Assembly: GCF_900316465.1 (NCBI RefSeq)
Contig: NZ_ONDD01000007.1
Location: forward strand, 1-64,000
DNA length: 64,000 nucleotides
Origin: an uncultured Fibrobacter sp.
GTDB taxonomy: Bacteria > Fibrobacterota > Fibrobacteria > Fibrobacterales > Fibrobacteraceae
Direction: 5' to 3'
Both the position numbers and the translations under genes were made by a program. The notes under the pieces are model-generated. The model searched no databases, had not been told where the DNA came from, and saw nothing but the letters and a program-made list of their open reading frames with translations. Each line of letters opens with the position of its first letter. Positions within the stretch are counted from its first letter, which is position 1. Positions 7,669 through 16,546 of the stretch are shown one piece after another.

Positions 7669-8169
7669 ATGTCCGAAGAACTGAACCAAAACGAAACCCC
7701 AGCCGAAGTCCCTGCTGAAGTCGCTCCGGTTGTTGAAACCGAAACTGCTCCGGCACCCGAAGCCGATATCGTTCCGCAGGAAGGCGCTGTAGAAGAAGCC
7801 ATTGCAACACCAACCCAGCCCCAGGTGATTGTCCAGCGTGAACGCGGTTTCTCGCATTACGTCGGATTCGCTCTGCTGAGCGTCTTGTGCATTTGCTTCT
7901 ACTTTATGCCGGGTATCGCAATCACTTTCGCCATCAGCTTGATTCCGGGCATTTCGCTCGGCGCCGTTGCCGCATGGACTTTCAGCGCTATCTTCAGCGT
8001 GATTGCCTGGGCAATTTTCAAGATGAAGATCAAGGGCTTCAAGAAGTCTTTCTATTTCTACATCGGACTTTGCGTGCTCATTTCAATCCTCTTGGTTGTC
8101 ATTGAAATCCTTACAGAAGAAACGAACGTGTTTGCAAAGATCGTAAGTCTTCTGTGCGGGGCCGCATAA
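7669..8169 (+). CDS. Small membrane protein with acidic N-terminal tail, unknown function
   Basis: The 166-residue protein has a Glu/Pro/Ala/Val-rich tail without a signal peptide (about 1-52). Three hydrophobic segments follow: YVGFALLSVLCICFYFMPG, AITFAISLIPGISLGAVAAWTFSAIF and a last pair around FYFYIGLCVLISILLVVIEIL. No conserved functional residues are recognised. AGGAG precedes the ATG at good spacing. It sits 18 bases after purU and 24 before pyrE, so a purU-orf-pyrE transcript is plausible. Confidence 0.65.
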   Translation: MSEELNQNETPAEVPAEVAPVVETETAPAPEADIVPQEGAVEEAIATPTQPQVIVQRERGFSHYVGFALLSVLCICFYFMPGIAITFAISLIPGISLGAVAAWTFSAIFSVIAWAIFKMKIKGFKKSFYFYIGLCVLISILLVVIEILTEETNVFAKIVSLLCGAA

Positions 8170-8193
8170 CCATTCACTCTTATAGACCTTATT

Positions 8194-8865
8194 ATGAATA
8201 ACAAAGACCAATTTGTTCATTTTCTCGTTGAAGCCGGCGCCCTCAAGTTCGGCAACTTCGTGACCAAGAGCGGTCGCGAAACCCCGTACTTCATTAATAC
8301 CGGAGAATTCCGTACCGGGCGCACGCTTTCCAAGCTCGCCGAATTTTACGCCGCTGCATTCATGAAGCATTTCGACGGCAAGGCCCAGAACCTTTACGGA
8401 CCGGCCTACAAGGGCATTCCCCTGTGCGCCGCCACCGCCATGAAGCTTTCTGACGTGTACAGCCAAGACCTCACCTTTACCTACAACCGCAAAGAAGCAA
8501 AGGACCACGGTGAAGGCGGCATGCTCGTCGGTTACAAGTACGCCGAAAAGACGAACGTCGTGATTATCGAAGACGTGATTACGGCCGGTACCAGCGTGAA
8601 CGAAACGATGCAGGCACTTTCGAAGATCGAAAATGCAAATGTCATCGGTCTCTTGATCTCGGTAGACCGCAAGGAAAAGCTCGACAACGGAAAGTCTGCA
8701 CTCCAGACCGTGCAAGATGAATACGGCATCGAAGCCCACTCTATCGTAAACATCAACGACATCATCGCATTCCTCGAAAGCGAAGAAAATCGCAAGAAGA
8801 TCAACGCTCCCGAAGGAATCCTCGACAAGGTGTACGCCTACCGCGAAAAGTGGGGCGCTCCGTAA
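8194..8865 (+). CDS. pyrE: Orotate phosphoribosyltransferase
   Basis: PyrE joins orotate to PRPP to make orotidine monophosphate in pyrimidine synthesis. The 223-residue product carries the PRPP-binding loop VVIIEDVITAGTSVNET (about residues 122-138). Other family features are the early TKSGRETPYFINTGEF, the GPAYKGIPLCAATA hood and YNRKEAKDHGEGG, which supplies the catalytic Lys-Asp-His region. The length is close to the E. coli enzyme (213). Confidence 0.96.
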   Translation: MNNKDQFVHFLVEAGALKFGNFVTKSGRETPYFINTGEFRTGRTLSKLAEFYAAAFMKHFDGKAQNLYGPAYKGIPLCAATAMKLSDVYSQDLTFTYNRKEAKDHGEGGMLVGYKYAEKTNVVIIEDVITAGTSVNETMQALSKIENANVIGLLISVDRKEKLDNGKSALQTVQDEYGIEAHSIVNINDIIAFLESEENRKKINAPEGILDKVYAYREKWGAP

Positions 8866-8878
8866 TCAGCAAGGATTA

Positions 8879-9568
8879 ATGGCACGCCTTTGGGGAACAT
8901 TGTTTGTGATGGCGGCGCTACTCTTCACGGGTTGCGCCGATTCTTACCAATGGTCCGCAAAGCACCCCGCTTACAAGCAAGCCCCCTACGGAGAGCTTAC
9001 GATAGCGGGACTTCAGAAGGCGTTCGTCATTACCCGAACCAAGTGGTTTGCAAATCGTCTGGACTTTGGCGATAGCACGCAAATCAAGGCGACCGAGTTC
9101 TGCGCAAAGGCCATGGAACATGAATTCCGCGGCGGTTACAGCAAGCTCAGCGTGTTGCCCGATTCGCTTTTGGCAAACTTCCCCGAAGAAAGCCAAAAAC
9201 TCGATGACAGAATCTTCATGAAAGGCAAGCTTCCAGAGCAAGGCGTAACAGTTATCGCCCCCGATGGAACCACGCCCCCGCAAATTCTGTTGATTCACGA
9301 AGTCATTATCGGCACCGACCTGAAGCGTGAGAACTTCTTTGATTACGCCCTGATTCATAACGAATTAGAAGACAAGCGTGACGTCAAGAATATCAGCGCC
9401 ATTGTATCGTATACATTGTGGGACAATGTAAAACAACGTCCGTTGTTTAGCGCCGTCGACGAGATCCAGCACCCCGTTATCAAGCTGACCCTGAACGACC
9501 TTGAACAGTTGATGCGTTTGACAGTCCAGCAGATTCGCAAGAACATGTACACGGGGGCAGGCAAATGA
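8879..9568 (+). CDS. Lipoprotein of unknown function
   Basis: The 229-residue protein has a signal peptide with lipobox FTGC (Cys about residue 19), so it should be membrane-anchored. The body contains ITRTKWFANRLDFGDSTQIKATEFCAKAMEHEF and ends in a helical segment, LTLNDLEQLMRLTVQQIRKNM. I recognise no family. The stop overlaps the next start (ATGA), so it is coupled to the putative outer-membrane protein that follows; the two may work together in the envelope. Confidence 0.65.
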   Translation: MARLWGTLFVMAALLFTGCADSYQWSAKHPAYKQAPYGELTIAGLQKAFVITRTKWFANRLDFGDSTQIKATEFCAKAMEHEFRGGYSKLSVLPDSLLANFPEESQKLDDRIFMKGKLPEQGVTVIAPDGTTPPQILLIHEVIIGTDLKRENFFDYALIHNELEDKRDVKNISAIVSYTLWDNVKQRPLFSAVDEIQHPVIKLTLNDLEQLMRLTVQQIRKNMYTGAGK

Positions 9569-10851
9569 AACACCTCTCCCTAGTCGCATTTGTCGCCGTC
9601 ATTTTGACGCAGGCATTCTTGGCCGGAACCGCACACGCCAAGGACATATTCTTTGATTCCCACTGGACTCTTTGGCAAAACGCAGACATTCTGATTTGGA
9701 CACCCGATAAAGACCCGGCAATCGACCCCAAGGAATTCTGCCTGTCGCTACGCCGCAACAATTCTGGCATTGGCGAACCCAAATGCAGACTTTACGGCGA
9801 ATGGGAACGCGACACCGTCGCCATGCGTTACGCCACCTGGCTTTCTAACAATATCGAGCCCGGCCTCAACGCGCACCTTTTAAAGGCCCGTCACCCCGCC
9901 ATGATGGCTAAGCTCCAGGCCCTCGAAGACAAAATCGTTTTGTTCATCGCAGACAAAGGCGACAATCTGCAGATTGCCATTTTCGACGAAACGACGCTTG
10001 AGCCAAGAACTGCTGGCACCGTCAAAAAGAACAACGACAAGATCGCCCTAGGCGACGACATTGCAAGCGCCTTCTTCGGTCGCAACACCAAGCGCCGCTT
10101 GACAAAAGAAGAACGACTCAAAATGGAATCGGAACCCGACGACCTATACAAGGAAACTCCGACGTTCCGTTCTTGGGCAGGCGTTTCGGCCGGCTATGCC
10201 CAGGCCCACATCCCGTTCACGCCTTACAGTTGGTACAAGCACAAAATCAGAAGCCGCGTTTCTAATTACCGCGCCACCCGCGACTCCGTAAGCCTCTGGA
10301 ATTTCATGGACGATTCCACCCCGCTATTCACATTGTATGCAGGCGGAATCTGGTTTGGCTTTATCGGTGGCGAAATCTTTTACCGTTATTCAAACCACGA
10401 CGTTAAAATCGACGACCGAGACGAAGTCTACGACGAACTGGACCACTGGAATTTCACCCAGCATGAAATCGGTCTGAACGTGATGTTTGCAAGATCCTAC
10501 GCTCCCCTCAAATGGCTTGATTTGCACCTGTTCGCATTCCTTGGATTCCAATACAGTTTCTATTCCGAAGATATCGATGTCAAGGATTCCAAGAAAAAGC
10601 CCTCGAGGGAATACCAGACCCGCTTTAAGACCGAAGACCCCTACAAGGGAGCTCTCTTTGGATTTGGCACGCAATGCGTGTTCCTGCAGCACTACGGTTT
10701 GAGCGTACGTACGGGTATTTCAAGCCGCGGCAAGGATGTCTATGTGGAGCCTTCTCCCGATGCCGCCGCCGAGCCCACTACCATTGGGGCCACCACTGTT
10801 GACTGGTTTATCAGCGTTGGGTTGGAATACCACTGGACTCCATTCAAATAG
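9565..10851 (+). CDS. Exported protein, probable outer-membrane beta-barrel, unknown function
   Basis: The 428-residue protein has a signal peptide (cleavage near AHA-KD, about residue 26). Residues 27-190 form a soluble, mixed domain. The C-terminal half has repeated amphipathic, aromatic-rich strands (LFTLYAGGIWFGFIGGEIFYRYS, LDLHLFAFLGFQYSFYSED, WFISVGLEYHWTPFK) ending close to an aromatic residue, as outer-membrane barrels do. It is translationally coupled to the upstream lipoprotein. No known family is recognised. Confidence 0.6.
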   Translation: MKHLSLVAFVAVILTQAFLAGTAHAKDIFFDSHWTLWQNADILIWTPDKDPAIDPKEFCLSLRRNNSGIGEPKCRLYGEWERDTVAMRYATWLSNNIEPGLNAHLLKARHPAMMAKLQALEDKIVLFIADKGDNLQIAIFDETTLEPRTAGTVKKNNDKIALGDDIASAFFGRNTKRRLTKEERLKMESEPDDLYKETPTFRSWAGVSAGYAQAHIPFTPYSWYKHKIRSRVSNYRATRDSVSLWNFMDDSTPLFTLYAGGIWFGFIGGEIFYRYSNHDVKIDDRDEVYDELDHWNFTQHEIGLNVMFARSYAPLKWLDLHLFAFLGFQYSFYSEDIDVKDSKKKPSREYQTRFKTEDPYKGALFGFGTQCVFLQHYGLSVRTGISSRGKDVYVEPSPDAAAEPTTIGATTVDWFISVGLEYHWTPFK

Positions 10852-10864
10852 AATTTTCTATCAT

Positions 10865-10887
10865 TGCACTCCTTTGGAGTGCATTTA
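10865..10887 (+). terminator. Probable terminator after the 9565 gene
   Basis: TGCACTCC-TTT-GGAGTGCA forms an eight-pair hairpin but is followed only by TTTAG, so termination may be weak. Confidence 0.45.
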
Positions 10888-10920
10888 GTACGGCTCGGCC
10901 ATGCCAAAGCAATAAATTGC

Positions 10921-10952
10921 TTTGCCGCGTCACTCGCCTTTTACTAAATTTG
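10921..10952 (+). promoter_or_regulatory. Two-part promoter TTTG-N20-TAAATTTG
   Basis: TTTG at 10921-10924 and TAAATTTG at 10945-10952 are 20 bases apart, matching both parts of the Bacteroidetes promoter (-33 TTTG, -7 TAnnTTTG). The helicase ATG follows eight bases later. Confidence 0.65.
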
Positions 10953-10960
10953 CGCTCACT

Positions 10961-12358
10961 ATGAGTGAAGAAGTAAAAGAAGAAAAGAAAGAAGAGAAAG
11001 TTAATCCGTTTCTGACTCCCGTCAAGATTATCGAGCCCGAACACAAGCTACCCGACTACACTTTTGACATGCTGCCCGAAGAACAGAAAGCAATTTTGGC
11101 GCAGCACGGCTGGACCGACCTGATGCCGGTACAGCGCAAGACGATGCCTTACATGCTGGCCGCCCGCGATATGCTGGTGCAATCCAAGACCGGTTCGGGA
11201 AAGACCGGCGCCTACGTTCTTCCGCTTTTGCAGGTGATTGTTCGCGACCACGTTTTCCCGCAGGCACTTATCCTGGTGCCGACCCGCGAACTCTGCTTGC
11301 AGGTGCAAGACGAAATTGAAAAGCTCTCTGCCGGAACGGGCATTCGCTCGGTCGCTATTTTCGGCGGTGTAAGCTATGAGCCCCAGCTCAAGGCACTCCG
11401 CGCCGGCGTGCATATCATTGTGGCAACCCCCGGTCGCCTGATGGACCATGTGCAGCGCGGCAACGTGGACTTCCTCGACATCCGCGACTTGATTCTGGAC
11501 GAAGCCGACGAAATGCTCTCGATGGGTTTCTACCCCGACATGCAGAAGATCCGCAAGTACCTGCCCAAGGCAATTGCTTGCACCATGTTCAGCGCCACCA
11601 TTCCGCAGACGGTGAAGAGCCTCGCCCGCGAATTCCAGCGTCCGAGTGCCGAATTCCTTTCGCTCAGCTACGACAAGGTAATCGCCAACAACCTGGAGCA
11701 CCGCTGGTATCCCTGCGACGTAATGGACAAGGATTCCATGACCATCAAGGTGCTGGAATACTACAATCCTGAAAGCTGCATGATTTTCTGCAACAAGAAG
11801 AGCGACGTGAGCTACCTGGAACAGGTGCTTTCGGGCTACGGATTCAACGTAGGCGCTCTGAGTGGCGATGTCGCCCAGAATATGCGCGAAAAGACCTTGA
11901 ACGCTTTCCGCGACAAGAAACTCCGCATTCTCATTTGTACGGACGTGGCAGCCCGCGGTATTGACGTGGACCACGTGACACATGTGATCGTGTACGACCA
12001 CCCCGATGACCACGAAGTGTATGTGCACCGTAGCGGACGTACCGCCCGTGCGGGCCGCAGCGGACTTTGCATTTCGCTGATTACGCCGGTCGAAGAAATC
12101 GACATGAAGCAGACTGCTGCCGACTTCGGCATCAACTTCATCAAGATGGAAGTTCCGACAAACGAAGAAATTGCGAAGAAAGTAAGCGAACGCGTGCGCG
12201 CCAAGCTCGAACAGGAAAAGAACCACTTTGGAGGCCAAAAGGCCCGCGAACGCATCAGCCGCGTTATCCCGCTGGTAAAGGAACTCGCAAACGGTACCGA
12301 AGAAGACCAGATGCTGCTCGCCTACCTGGTTGACCGCTATGCGTGGAAGAAAAATTAA
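10961..12358 (+). CDS. DEAD-box RNA helicase
   Basis: The 465-residue protein unwinds RNA using ATP and is of RhlE/CshA type. The motifs run in order: Q motif (LMPVQRKTMPYML), motif I (SKTGSGKTGAY), PTREL, TPGR, DEAD in LILDEADEMLSMGF, SAT, the domain 2 motif CTDVAARGIDV and HRSGRTARAGR. A short acidic/lysine N-terminus precedes the core and there is no RNA-binding tail like that of the helicase at 36361. The ATG at 10961 is chosen because it follows the promoter; a longer frame upstream would start before the -7 element. Confidence 0.93.
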   Translation: MSEEVKEEKKEEKVNPFLTPVKIIEPEHKLPDYTFDMLPEEQKAILAQHGWTDLMPVQRKTMPYMLAARDMLVQSKTGSGKTGAYVLPLLQVIVRDHVFPQALILVPTRELCLQVQDEIEKLSAGTGIRSVAIFGGVSYEPQLKALRAGVHIIVATPGRLMDHVQRGNVDFLDIRDLILDEADEMLSMGFYPDMQKIRKYLPKAIACTMFSATIPQTVKSLAREFQRPSAEFLSLSYDKVIANNLEHRWYPCDVMDKDSMTIKVLEYYNPESCMIFCNKKSDVSYLEQVLSGYGFNVGALSGDVAQNMREKTLNAFRDKKLRILICTDVAARGIDVDHVTHVIVYDHPDDHEVYVHRSGRTARAGRSGLCISLITPVEEIDMKQTAADFGINFIKMEVPTNEEIAKKVSERVRAKLEQEKNHFGGQKARERISRVIPLVKELANGTEEDQMLLAYLVDRYAWKKN

Positions 12359-12374
12359 TTAGAAGGCAATAAAA

Positions 12375-13136
12375 ATGGCCAAAATTAAAATCAAATCCGC
12401 AAAAGAAATCGAACTGATCCGCGACGCAGGTGCCCTCGCCGCAGAAACACTCATTCGCGCAGGCGAAATGTGCAAACCGGGCGTATCCACTCTGGAAATT
12501 GATGAATTCATCGGCGACTATACCCGCAAGAACAAGGGTATTTCTGCCTGCATGGGCTATCACGGTTATCCGCGTTATGCCTGCATTAGCATTAACGAAG
12601 TCGTGTGCCACGGTATTCCGAGCGCAAACACCATCCTGAAAGACGGCGATATCGTGAACATCGACATCACGACGATTCTTTCGGGCTACCACGGCGACAC
12701 ATCTGCCATGTTCTGCGTGGGTCGCGTGAGCAACATCGCCCAGGAACTGGTGGACACCGCCAAGTTCTGCATGGAAGAAGGCATTCGCGTTGCCGGCGAA
12801 GACGGCGCCCGCTACTACGATATCGGAAACATCATTCAGGATGTCGCCGAAGAACACGACTTTAGCGTAGTGGAAGACTACTGCGGTCACGGCATCGGTC
12901 GTGGATTCCACGAAGAACCGACCCTTTACCACTTCCGCAACAACGTTCTGAAGCAGTTCATCGAAGTCGGTCACGTGTTCACCATCGAACCCATGATTAA
13001 CGTGGGTCGTCCGGGCACCAAGACTCTCAGCGACGGCTGGACTGCAGTGACCCGTGACGGTTCTTTGAGCGCCCAGTGGGAACACACCGTGGCCCGTACC
13101 AAGAACGGCATCGAAATCCTGACGCTCCCCCGCTAA
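12375..13136 (+). CDS. map: Methionine aminopeptidase, type I
   Basis: Map removes the initiator methionine from new proteins. The 253-residue product has the five metal ligands of the pita-bread fold: Asp in VNIDITT, Asp in HGDTSAMF, His in GHGIGRGFHEEP, Glu in FTIEPMIN and Glu in QWEHTVARTKNG. The length agrees with type I enzymes. The start follows the helicase by 16 bases with AAGGCA as a weak ribosome binding site, so cotranscription is likely. Confidence 0.97.
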   Translation: MAKIKIKSAKEIELIRDAGALAAETLIRAGEMCKPGVSTLEIDEFIGDYTRKNKGISACMGYHGYPRYACISINEVVCHGIPSANTILKDGDIVNIDITTILSGYHGDTSAMFCVGRVSNIAQELVDTAKFCMEEGIRVAGEDGARYYDIGNIIQDVAEEHDFSVVEDYCGHGIGRGFHEEPTLYHFRNNVLKQFIEVGHVFTIEPMINVGRPGTKTLSDGWTAVTRDGSLSAQWEHTVARTKNGIEILTLPR

Positions 13137-13139
13137 CCC

Positions 13140-13475
13140 ATGTCGATACTCGGGAACTTACGCAACAAGGCGGTGGAAGCCTTTGTCAAGAACCACGAAC
13201 TGGTCAAGCGCTTTGGCGATGTCCAGTCCGTGTCTATTGATTCGGACAACGGCACCGCCGACGTGAGTGTTCTTTTGCACGGCGAAATTTTCCCGATCAA
13301 GTTTCGCGGATACTATTATTTTGACGATACCGACACAGGCACCGATATCGTCGTCCGCAAAATCACCTGCGAACGCCAGTGGATTGACCAGGCACTTTCG
13401 TACTGGCTCGAAGGCAAGACCCTCCGCTACAACCTCCCCGGACTCGCCGGCGGCCTCGCCAAGATTATCTTCTAA
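13140..13475 (+). CDS. Small cytoplasmic protein of unknown function
   Basis: The 111-residue protein has no signal peptide or membrane segment. It reads as an N-terminal helix (LGNLRNKAVEAFVKNHELVKRFG) followed by beta strands (SVSIDSDNGTADVSVLLHGEIFPIKFRGYYYF) and a helix, WIDQALSYWLEGKTLRYNL. It starts three bases after the map stop, so it is cotranscribed with map. I do not recognise a family. Confidence 0.6.
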   Translation: MSILGNLRNKAVEAFVKNHELVKRFGDVQSVSIDSDNGTADVSVLLHGEIFPIKFRGYYYFDDTDTGTDIVVRKITCERQWIDQALSYWLEGKTLRYNLPGLAGGLAKIIF

Positions 13476-13489
13476 AATCGCATATTCCT

Positions 13490-13508
13490 CATTTCACATT
13501 TAATAATG
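13490..13508 (+). repeat. Single arm of a CATTTCA heptad repeat
   Basis: CATTTCACATTTAATAATG, directly after the 13140 gene, shares the CATTTCA/CATTACA heptads of the hairpin repeats at 55312 and 62748 but lacks the opposite arm. Confidence 0.4.
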
Positions 13509-13534
13509 TATATTAGTCTCGTAAGGAGACTTTT

Positions 13535-14185
13535 ATGAGCGATTGTACCGACGAAAAGATGGAAAAAATCAAGGAAAAGCTGAGCGCCTTGTTGTTCGAG
13601 CTGATTACCGATATTCCAGAATCCCTGCACTCCCCCACTGAAAATTCTGACGAAAAAATCAAGAAACTGATCCGCCAGGCCGCCGTCAAGGCATCCCTGG
13701 TGAGCGCCACCCTTTCGGTTCCGGCCGGTGTCACGGGCGTTTTGACCTCCATTCCGGACATTGCCGCCATCTGGCGCATTCAGGCCCAGCTGGTGTCTGA
13801 CATTGCCGCAACTTACGGAAAATTCGCCCAACTGAGCCGCGAAGCCATGGTCTGGTGCCTGTTCCGCCACAGCGCCGCCCAACTTGTCCGCGACATTGCC
13901 GTACGCACCGGCAGCCGAATTGTGGTCCAGAAGGTCTCTTTTGCCGTCCTCGAGAAGCTTCTCAAGAAAATCGGCGTCAAGGTCTCTACCAAATTCCTGG
14001 GCAGAGCCGCCCTCCGAGCCATTCCGGCCATCGGGGCTCTCGGAAACGGAGCCTATTCCTTCTACGACACCACCGAAGTCGGTAAAACGGCCGCAAGCTA
14101 TTTCAAGGCTCTGGCCGACAATCCCGACGATTCCCTTGCCGAAGAAGCAGACGTAATCGTCGAAAATGCCGAAAATCAGGTTTAA
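13535..14185 (+). CDS. EcsC-like protein of unknown function
   Basis: The 216-residue protein has no signal peptide. Its central part (about 45-170) is hydrophobic and helical: AAVKASLVSATLSVPAGVTG, LTSIPDIAAIWRIQAQLVSDIAATYG, then FLGRAALRAIPAIGALGNGAYSFYDT. The order of a Gly-rich helix, a DxxxxxxxQ(A/L) stretch and a final glycine-rich PxIGAxxNG segment resembles the EcsC family, whose role is unclear. TAAGGAGA before the ATG is a strong ribosome binding site, and a terminator follows the gene. Confidence 0.6.
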   Translation: MSDCTDEKMEKIKEKLSALLFELITDIPESLHSPTENSDEKIKKLIRQAAVKASLVSATLSVPAGVTGVLTSIPDIAAIWRIQAQLVSDIAATYGKFAQLSREAMVWCLFRHSAAQLVRDIAVRTGSRIVVQKVSFAVLEKLLKKIGVKVSTKFLGRAALRAIPAIGALGNGAYSFYDTTEVGKTAASYFKALADNPDDSLAEEADVIVENAENQV

Positions 14186-14214
14186 AAGCCAATCTCAAGC
14201 CTATTCCCATAATC

Positions 14215-14240
14215 AAGCCCTTGAAAGGGGGCTTTTTTTT
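14215..14240 (+). terminator. Intrinsic terminator after the EcsC-like gene
   Basis: AAGCCC and GGGCTT pair around the loop TTGAAAGG and a run of T follows. The T-run merges into the fusA promoter at 14243. Confidence 0.8.
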
Positions 14241-14250
14241 TCTATCTTTG
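14220..14250 (+). promoter_or_regulatory. fusA promoter CTTG-N19-TATCTTTG
   Basis: TATCTTTG at 14243-14250 is an exact TAnnTTTG match, and CTTG at 14220-14223 sits 19 bases upstream. The element overlaps the preceding terminator. The fusA ATG is 43 bases downstream. Confidence 0.55.
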
Positions 14251-14293
14251 GGCGCAACTCAAACAAACATCAACTCCATTTGTGGAATAAAAT

Positions 14294-16423
14294 ATGAAAA
14301 ACATTGAAAAGCACAGAAATATTGGTATTTCTGCCCACATCGACTCCGGTAAGACCACCCTTACCGAACGTATCCTCTACTTCACAAAGCGTATCCACGC
14401 TATCCACGAAGTTCGTGGTAAAGACGGCGTCGGTGCCACGATGGACTCCATGGAACTTGAACGCGAACGCGGCATCACGATTCAGTCCGCTGCTACGTTT
14501 GCAAACTGGACCCACACCAAGTCTGGCGAAGCCGACTCCATCAACATCATCGATACCCCGGGGCACGTGGACTTCACGATCGAAGTGGAACGTTCTCTCC
14601 GCGTGCTCGACGGTGCTATCCTCGTGCTCACCGGCGTGGAAGGTGTTCAGTCCCAGTCTATTACCGTTGACCGCCAGATGAAGCGCTACCATGTGCCGCG
14701 CGTCGTGTTCGTGAACAAGTGCGACCGCTCCGGTGCAAACCCGCTCCGCGTGGCTGTCATGCTCAAGGAAAAGCTCAACCACAAGCCCTGCGTCATGCAG
14801 ATTCCTATCGGTCTCGAAGACCAACTGAAGGGCGTGGTCGACCTCGTCGAAATGAAGGCCTACTACTTCGAAGGCGCTAACGGCGACGACATGATCGAAA
14901 AGGAAATCCCGGCCGAACTCGTTGACCAGGCCAACGAATACCGTGAAAAGCTGATCGACTGCTGCGCAGACTACAGCGACGAAATCATGGAAAAGGCTAT
15001 GGAAGGCCAGTATGGCGTCGACGAAATCGACAAGAACCTCATCAAGGCCACCATCCGTAAGGCTACCATCAGCCTCGAAGTGACCCCGGTGTTCATGGGT
15101 TCCGCTCACAAAAACGTTGGTGTCCAGAAGCTCCTCGACGGCGTTATCGACTACCTCCCGAACCCGACCGAAGTTGAAAACAAGGCTCTCGACCTCGACA
15201 ACAACGAAGCCGAAGTCGTGCTGAAGTCCGAAGACAACGCACCGCTCGTCTGCTACGCATTCAAGCTCGTGAACGACCGCTATGGCCAGCTCACCTACAT
15301 CCGTATTTACCAGGGTACCCTCAAGAAGGGCGACATGATCACCAACATGGCCACCGGCAAGAAGGTGTCCGTGGGCCGTCTCGTGCGTATGCACGCTGAC
15401 GAAATGGTGGATATCACCGAAGCCGGTGCAGGCGACATCGTTGCTCTGTTCGGTATCGACTGCGCTTCCGGTACGACCTTCACCGACGGCAAGAACCACT
15501 ACAACATGACTTCTATGCACGTGCCGAATCCGGTGATCGAACTCGTGATCGAAGCCAAGAACCGCGACGACCTGGACAACATGTCCAAGGCTCTGAACCG
15601 CTTCACCAAGGAAGACCCGACGTTCCAGGTGGAAGTCGACAAGGAATCCGGCCAGACCATCATCAAGGGTATGGGCGAACTTCACCTCGACGTTTACATC
15701 GAACGTATGCGCCGCGAATACAAGTGCGACGTGACGACCGGTGCTCCGCAGGTGGCTTACCGCGAAACCATTACCCGTCCGGCCAAGTTCGACTACACCC
15801 ACAAGAAGCAGACCGGTGGTTCTGGTCAGTACGCTAAGGTTGTCGGCGAAATGCGTCCGATGGCTGTCGAAGGCGACCAGGAAAAGGTTTACAACTTCGT
15901 GAACTCCGTCGTGGGTGGCCGTATTCCGAAGGAATACATCCCGTCTTGCGACAAGGGTTTCCAGAGCTGCATGGAAGCCGGTTCCTTGATCGGCTTCCCG
16001 GTTGTGGGTATCGAAATGGAAGTCCAGGATGGTGCATACCACCCGGTCGACTCTTCTGATATGGCGTTCCAGGTTGCAGCCCGTATGGCCTTCCGCGAAG
16101 CTTTCGAAAAGGCTGGCGCTCAGATCCTCGAACCGATCATGAAGGTCGAAATCCAGACTCCGACCGAATTCCAGGGTTCTGTTGTTGGTAACGTTTCCCA
16201 GCGTCGTGGTACCATCACTGGTACGAGCGAAGAACTCGGCATGACCACCATCACTGCCGAAGTTCCGCTTTCCGAAATGTTCGGTTACGCTACCGACCTT
16301 CGTTCTATGACCCAGGGTAAGGCTGAATTCACCATGGAATTCTGCAAGTACCTCCCGGTTCCGAAGAACATCCAGGAAGAACTCATCAAGAAGTACGGCG
16401 ACAAGGCCAAGGCTCGTGCCTAA
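14294..16423 (+). CDS. fusA: Translation elongation factor G
   Basis: EF-G is the GTPase that moves tRNA and mRNA through the ribosome. The 709-residue protein shows the G motifs AHIDSGKTTLTE, DTPGHVD and NKCD, and then the EF-G domains II-V (TGAPQVAYRETI, SGQYAKV, GSVVGNVSQRRG). The segment IHEVRGKDGVGATMDSMELERERGITIQSAAT, with Ser in HIDSGK, resembles mitochondrial EF-G1 and the spirochaete-type spdEFG1 more than the common bacterial form (AHIDAGKT). It is monocistronic with its own promoter and terminator. The surrounding str-operon genes (rpsL, rpsG, tuf) are absent. Confidence 0.96.
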   Translation: MKNIEKHRNIGISAHIDSGKTTLTERILYFTKRIHAIHEVRGKDGVGATMDSMELERERGITIQSAATFANWTHTKSGEADSINIIDTPGHVDFTIEVERSLRVLDGAILVLTGVEGVQSQSITVDRQMKRYHVPRVVFVNKCDRSGANPLRVAVMLKEKLNHKPCVMQIPIGLEDQLKGVVDLVEMKAYYFEGANGDDMIEKEIPAELVDQANEYREKLIDCCADYSDEIMEKAMEGQYGVDEIDKNLIKATIRKATISLEVTPVFMGSAHKNVGVQKLLDGVIDYLPNPTEVENKALDLDNNEAEVVLKSEDNAPLVCYAFKLVNDRYGQLTYIRIYQGTLKKGDMITNMATGKKVSVGRLVRMHADEMVDITEAGAGDIVALFGIDCASGTTFTDGKNHYNMTSMHVPNPVIELVIEAKNRDDLDNMSKALNRFTKEDPTFQVEVDKESGQTIIKGMGELHLDVYIERMRREYKCDVTTGAPQVAYRETITRPAKFDYTHKKQTGGSGQYAKVVGEMRPMAVEGDQEKVYNFVNSVVGGRIPKEYIPSCDKGFQSCMEAGSLIGFPVVGIEMEVQDGAYHPVDSSDMAFQVAARMAFREAFEKAGAQILEPIMKVEIQTPTEFQGSVVGNVSQRRGTITGTSEELGMTTITAEVPLSEMFGYATDLRSMTQGKAEFTMEFCKYLPVPKNIQEELIKKYGDKAKARA

Positions 16424-16546
16424 CAGACCGCACGGCTCTATCGCATTCATAAAAATGTGATATCGCCTTGCTCTCGCCACCACGACTCGTTAATACAAGT
16501 CGCTTGTGGCTCACAAAAAAGCTAAAGCCAAGCTTCTTAGAAGTTT

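Noticed and set aside
14270..16483. A 737-codon open frame on the strand opposite fusA
   Set aside because: It mirrors fusA and arises from the codon bias of the sense gene; the protein has no family features. The same holds for the long frames opposite deaD (36151-38739), argS, tkt, rpsA, metY and the helicase at 10961.
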